This document shows, one piece after another, positions 6,296-6,369 of a stretch of DNA of 6,369 bases (positions within the stretch are counted from its first letter, which is position 1; each line of letters opens with the position of its first letter). Origin of the DNA: an uncultured Mycoplasmatota bacterium (GTDB taxonomy: Bacteria; Bacillota_I; Bacilli_A; RF39; UBA660). A model generated the notes under the pieces. That model did not search any database. It was not told the DNA's origin and saw only the letters and a program-made list of their open reading frames with translations. The position numbers and the translations under genes are program-made. Where the stretch lies: positions 1 to 6,369 of the forward strand of contig CAMUBM010000048.1 of NCBI GenBank assembly GCA_947087145.1, given 5' to 3'.

Positions 6296-6317
6296 CTATA
6301 CATTTGTTCTCTTTTTT
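6281..6317 (+). terminator. Terminator overlapping the NTF2-like stop codon
   Basis: GAGAACAAA (6281-6289) pairs with TTTGTTCTC (6303-6311) around a 13-base loop containing the TAA stop (6293-6295), followed by TTTTTT (6312-6317). The left arm encodes the final residues of the protein. Confidence 0.8.
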
Positions 6318-6325
6318 GGTATCAT
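6317..6325 (+). promoter_or_regulatory. Possible extended -10 for the next gene
   Basis: TGGTATCAT fits an extended -10 (TGn plus TATCAT, five of six matches). It begins at the end of the preceding T-tract. No -35 is apparent. Weak on its own; supported only by the possible start codon 30 bases downstream. Confidence 0.3.
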
Positions 6326-6355
6326 AAGAGATAGAAAAAGAATGGAAGTAGAAAT

Positions 6356-6369
6356 ATGGAACTACAAGA
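6356..6369 (+). CDS. Possible first codons of a downstream gene (truncated by window end)
   Basis: ATG at 6356 follows GGAAG (6344-6348) with a 7-base gap and reads MELQ before the window ends. An alternative ATG at 6342 (MEVEIWNYK) has a weaker site ahead of it. Too short to identify; listed because the promoter-like and ribosome-binding-site-like sequences line up. Confidence 0.25.

Noticed and set aside
1..6369. CRISPR array, tRNA/rRNA, transposase or phage genes
   Set aside because: No regularly spaced direct repeats, no tRNA cloverleaf or rRNA signature, and no recombinase or phage motifs were seen on either strand.

Overview
This AT-rich window (roughly one third G+C by eye) looks like the chromosome of a low-GC Gram-positive anaerobe (Bacillota or Mycoplasmatota-type). 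The evidence is AAGGAG and AGGTGA ribosome binding sites, an A/T-loaded codon choice, compact spacing, and a single-chain pyruvate:ferredoxin oxidoreductase, the hallmark of ferredoxin-based anaerobic fermentation. Tryptophan is written TGG and no gene body contains an in-frame TGA, so the standard bacterial code fits. A small-genome gut Bacilli lineage is a reasonable guess but is not proven by the sequence.

Layout. 1-993 (+) is the C-terminal part of a membrane glycosyltransferase of the GT39/PMT type; its start lies outside the window. Four bases later, 998-1861 (+) encodes a cation diffusion facilitator (CDF) with an Asn/Asp-Asp/Asp metal site that points to manganese efflux. A perfect hairpin at 1861-1891 ends this pair and also ends the convergent gene 1890-2204 (-), an unrecognised small soluble protein of 104 residues. 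The 129-base divergent spacer 2205-2333 carries promoters for that gene and for 2334-5696 (+), the pyruvate:ferredoxin oxidoreductase (PFOR, nifJ/por type, 1120 aa) with all cluster cysteines and cofactor motifs intact. After a 242-base spacer comes 5939-6295 (+), a small NTF2/SnoaL-like fold protein. The last 50 bases may hold the promoter and first codons of another gene.

The unexplained part is the spacer 5697-5938. It is packed with perfect inverted repeats. On the minus strand it has an A-tract plus TTGACA-17 bp-TAGGAT promoter at 5817-5845, three hairpins, and the palindromic PFOR terminator, which reads equally well in this direction. Together these make a self-contained candidate transcription unit for a small RNA of about 135 nt, convergent to and slightly overlapping the PFOR gene. 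I do not recognise it as a known RNA family. A mobile-element remnant or a plus-strand RNA is the main alternative.

A second theme is compaction. At 1861-1891, 5674-5705 and 6281-6317 the terminator hairpin overlaps the stop codon of the gene it ends, so the last codons do double duty. The genes do not form one pathway: PFOR feeds acetyl-CoA and reduced ferredoxin metabolism, the CDF handles metal export, and the GT39-like enzyme works at the cell envelope.
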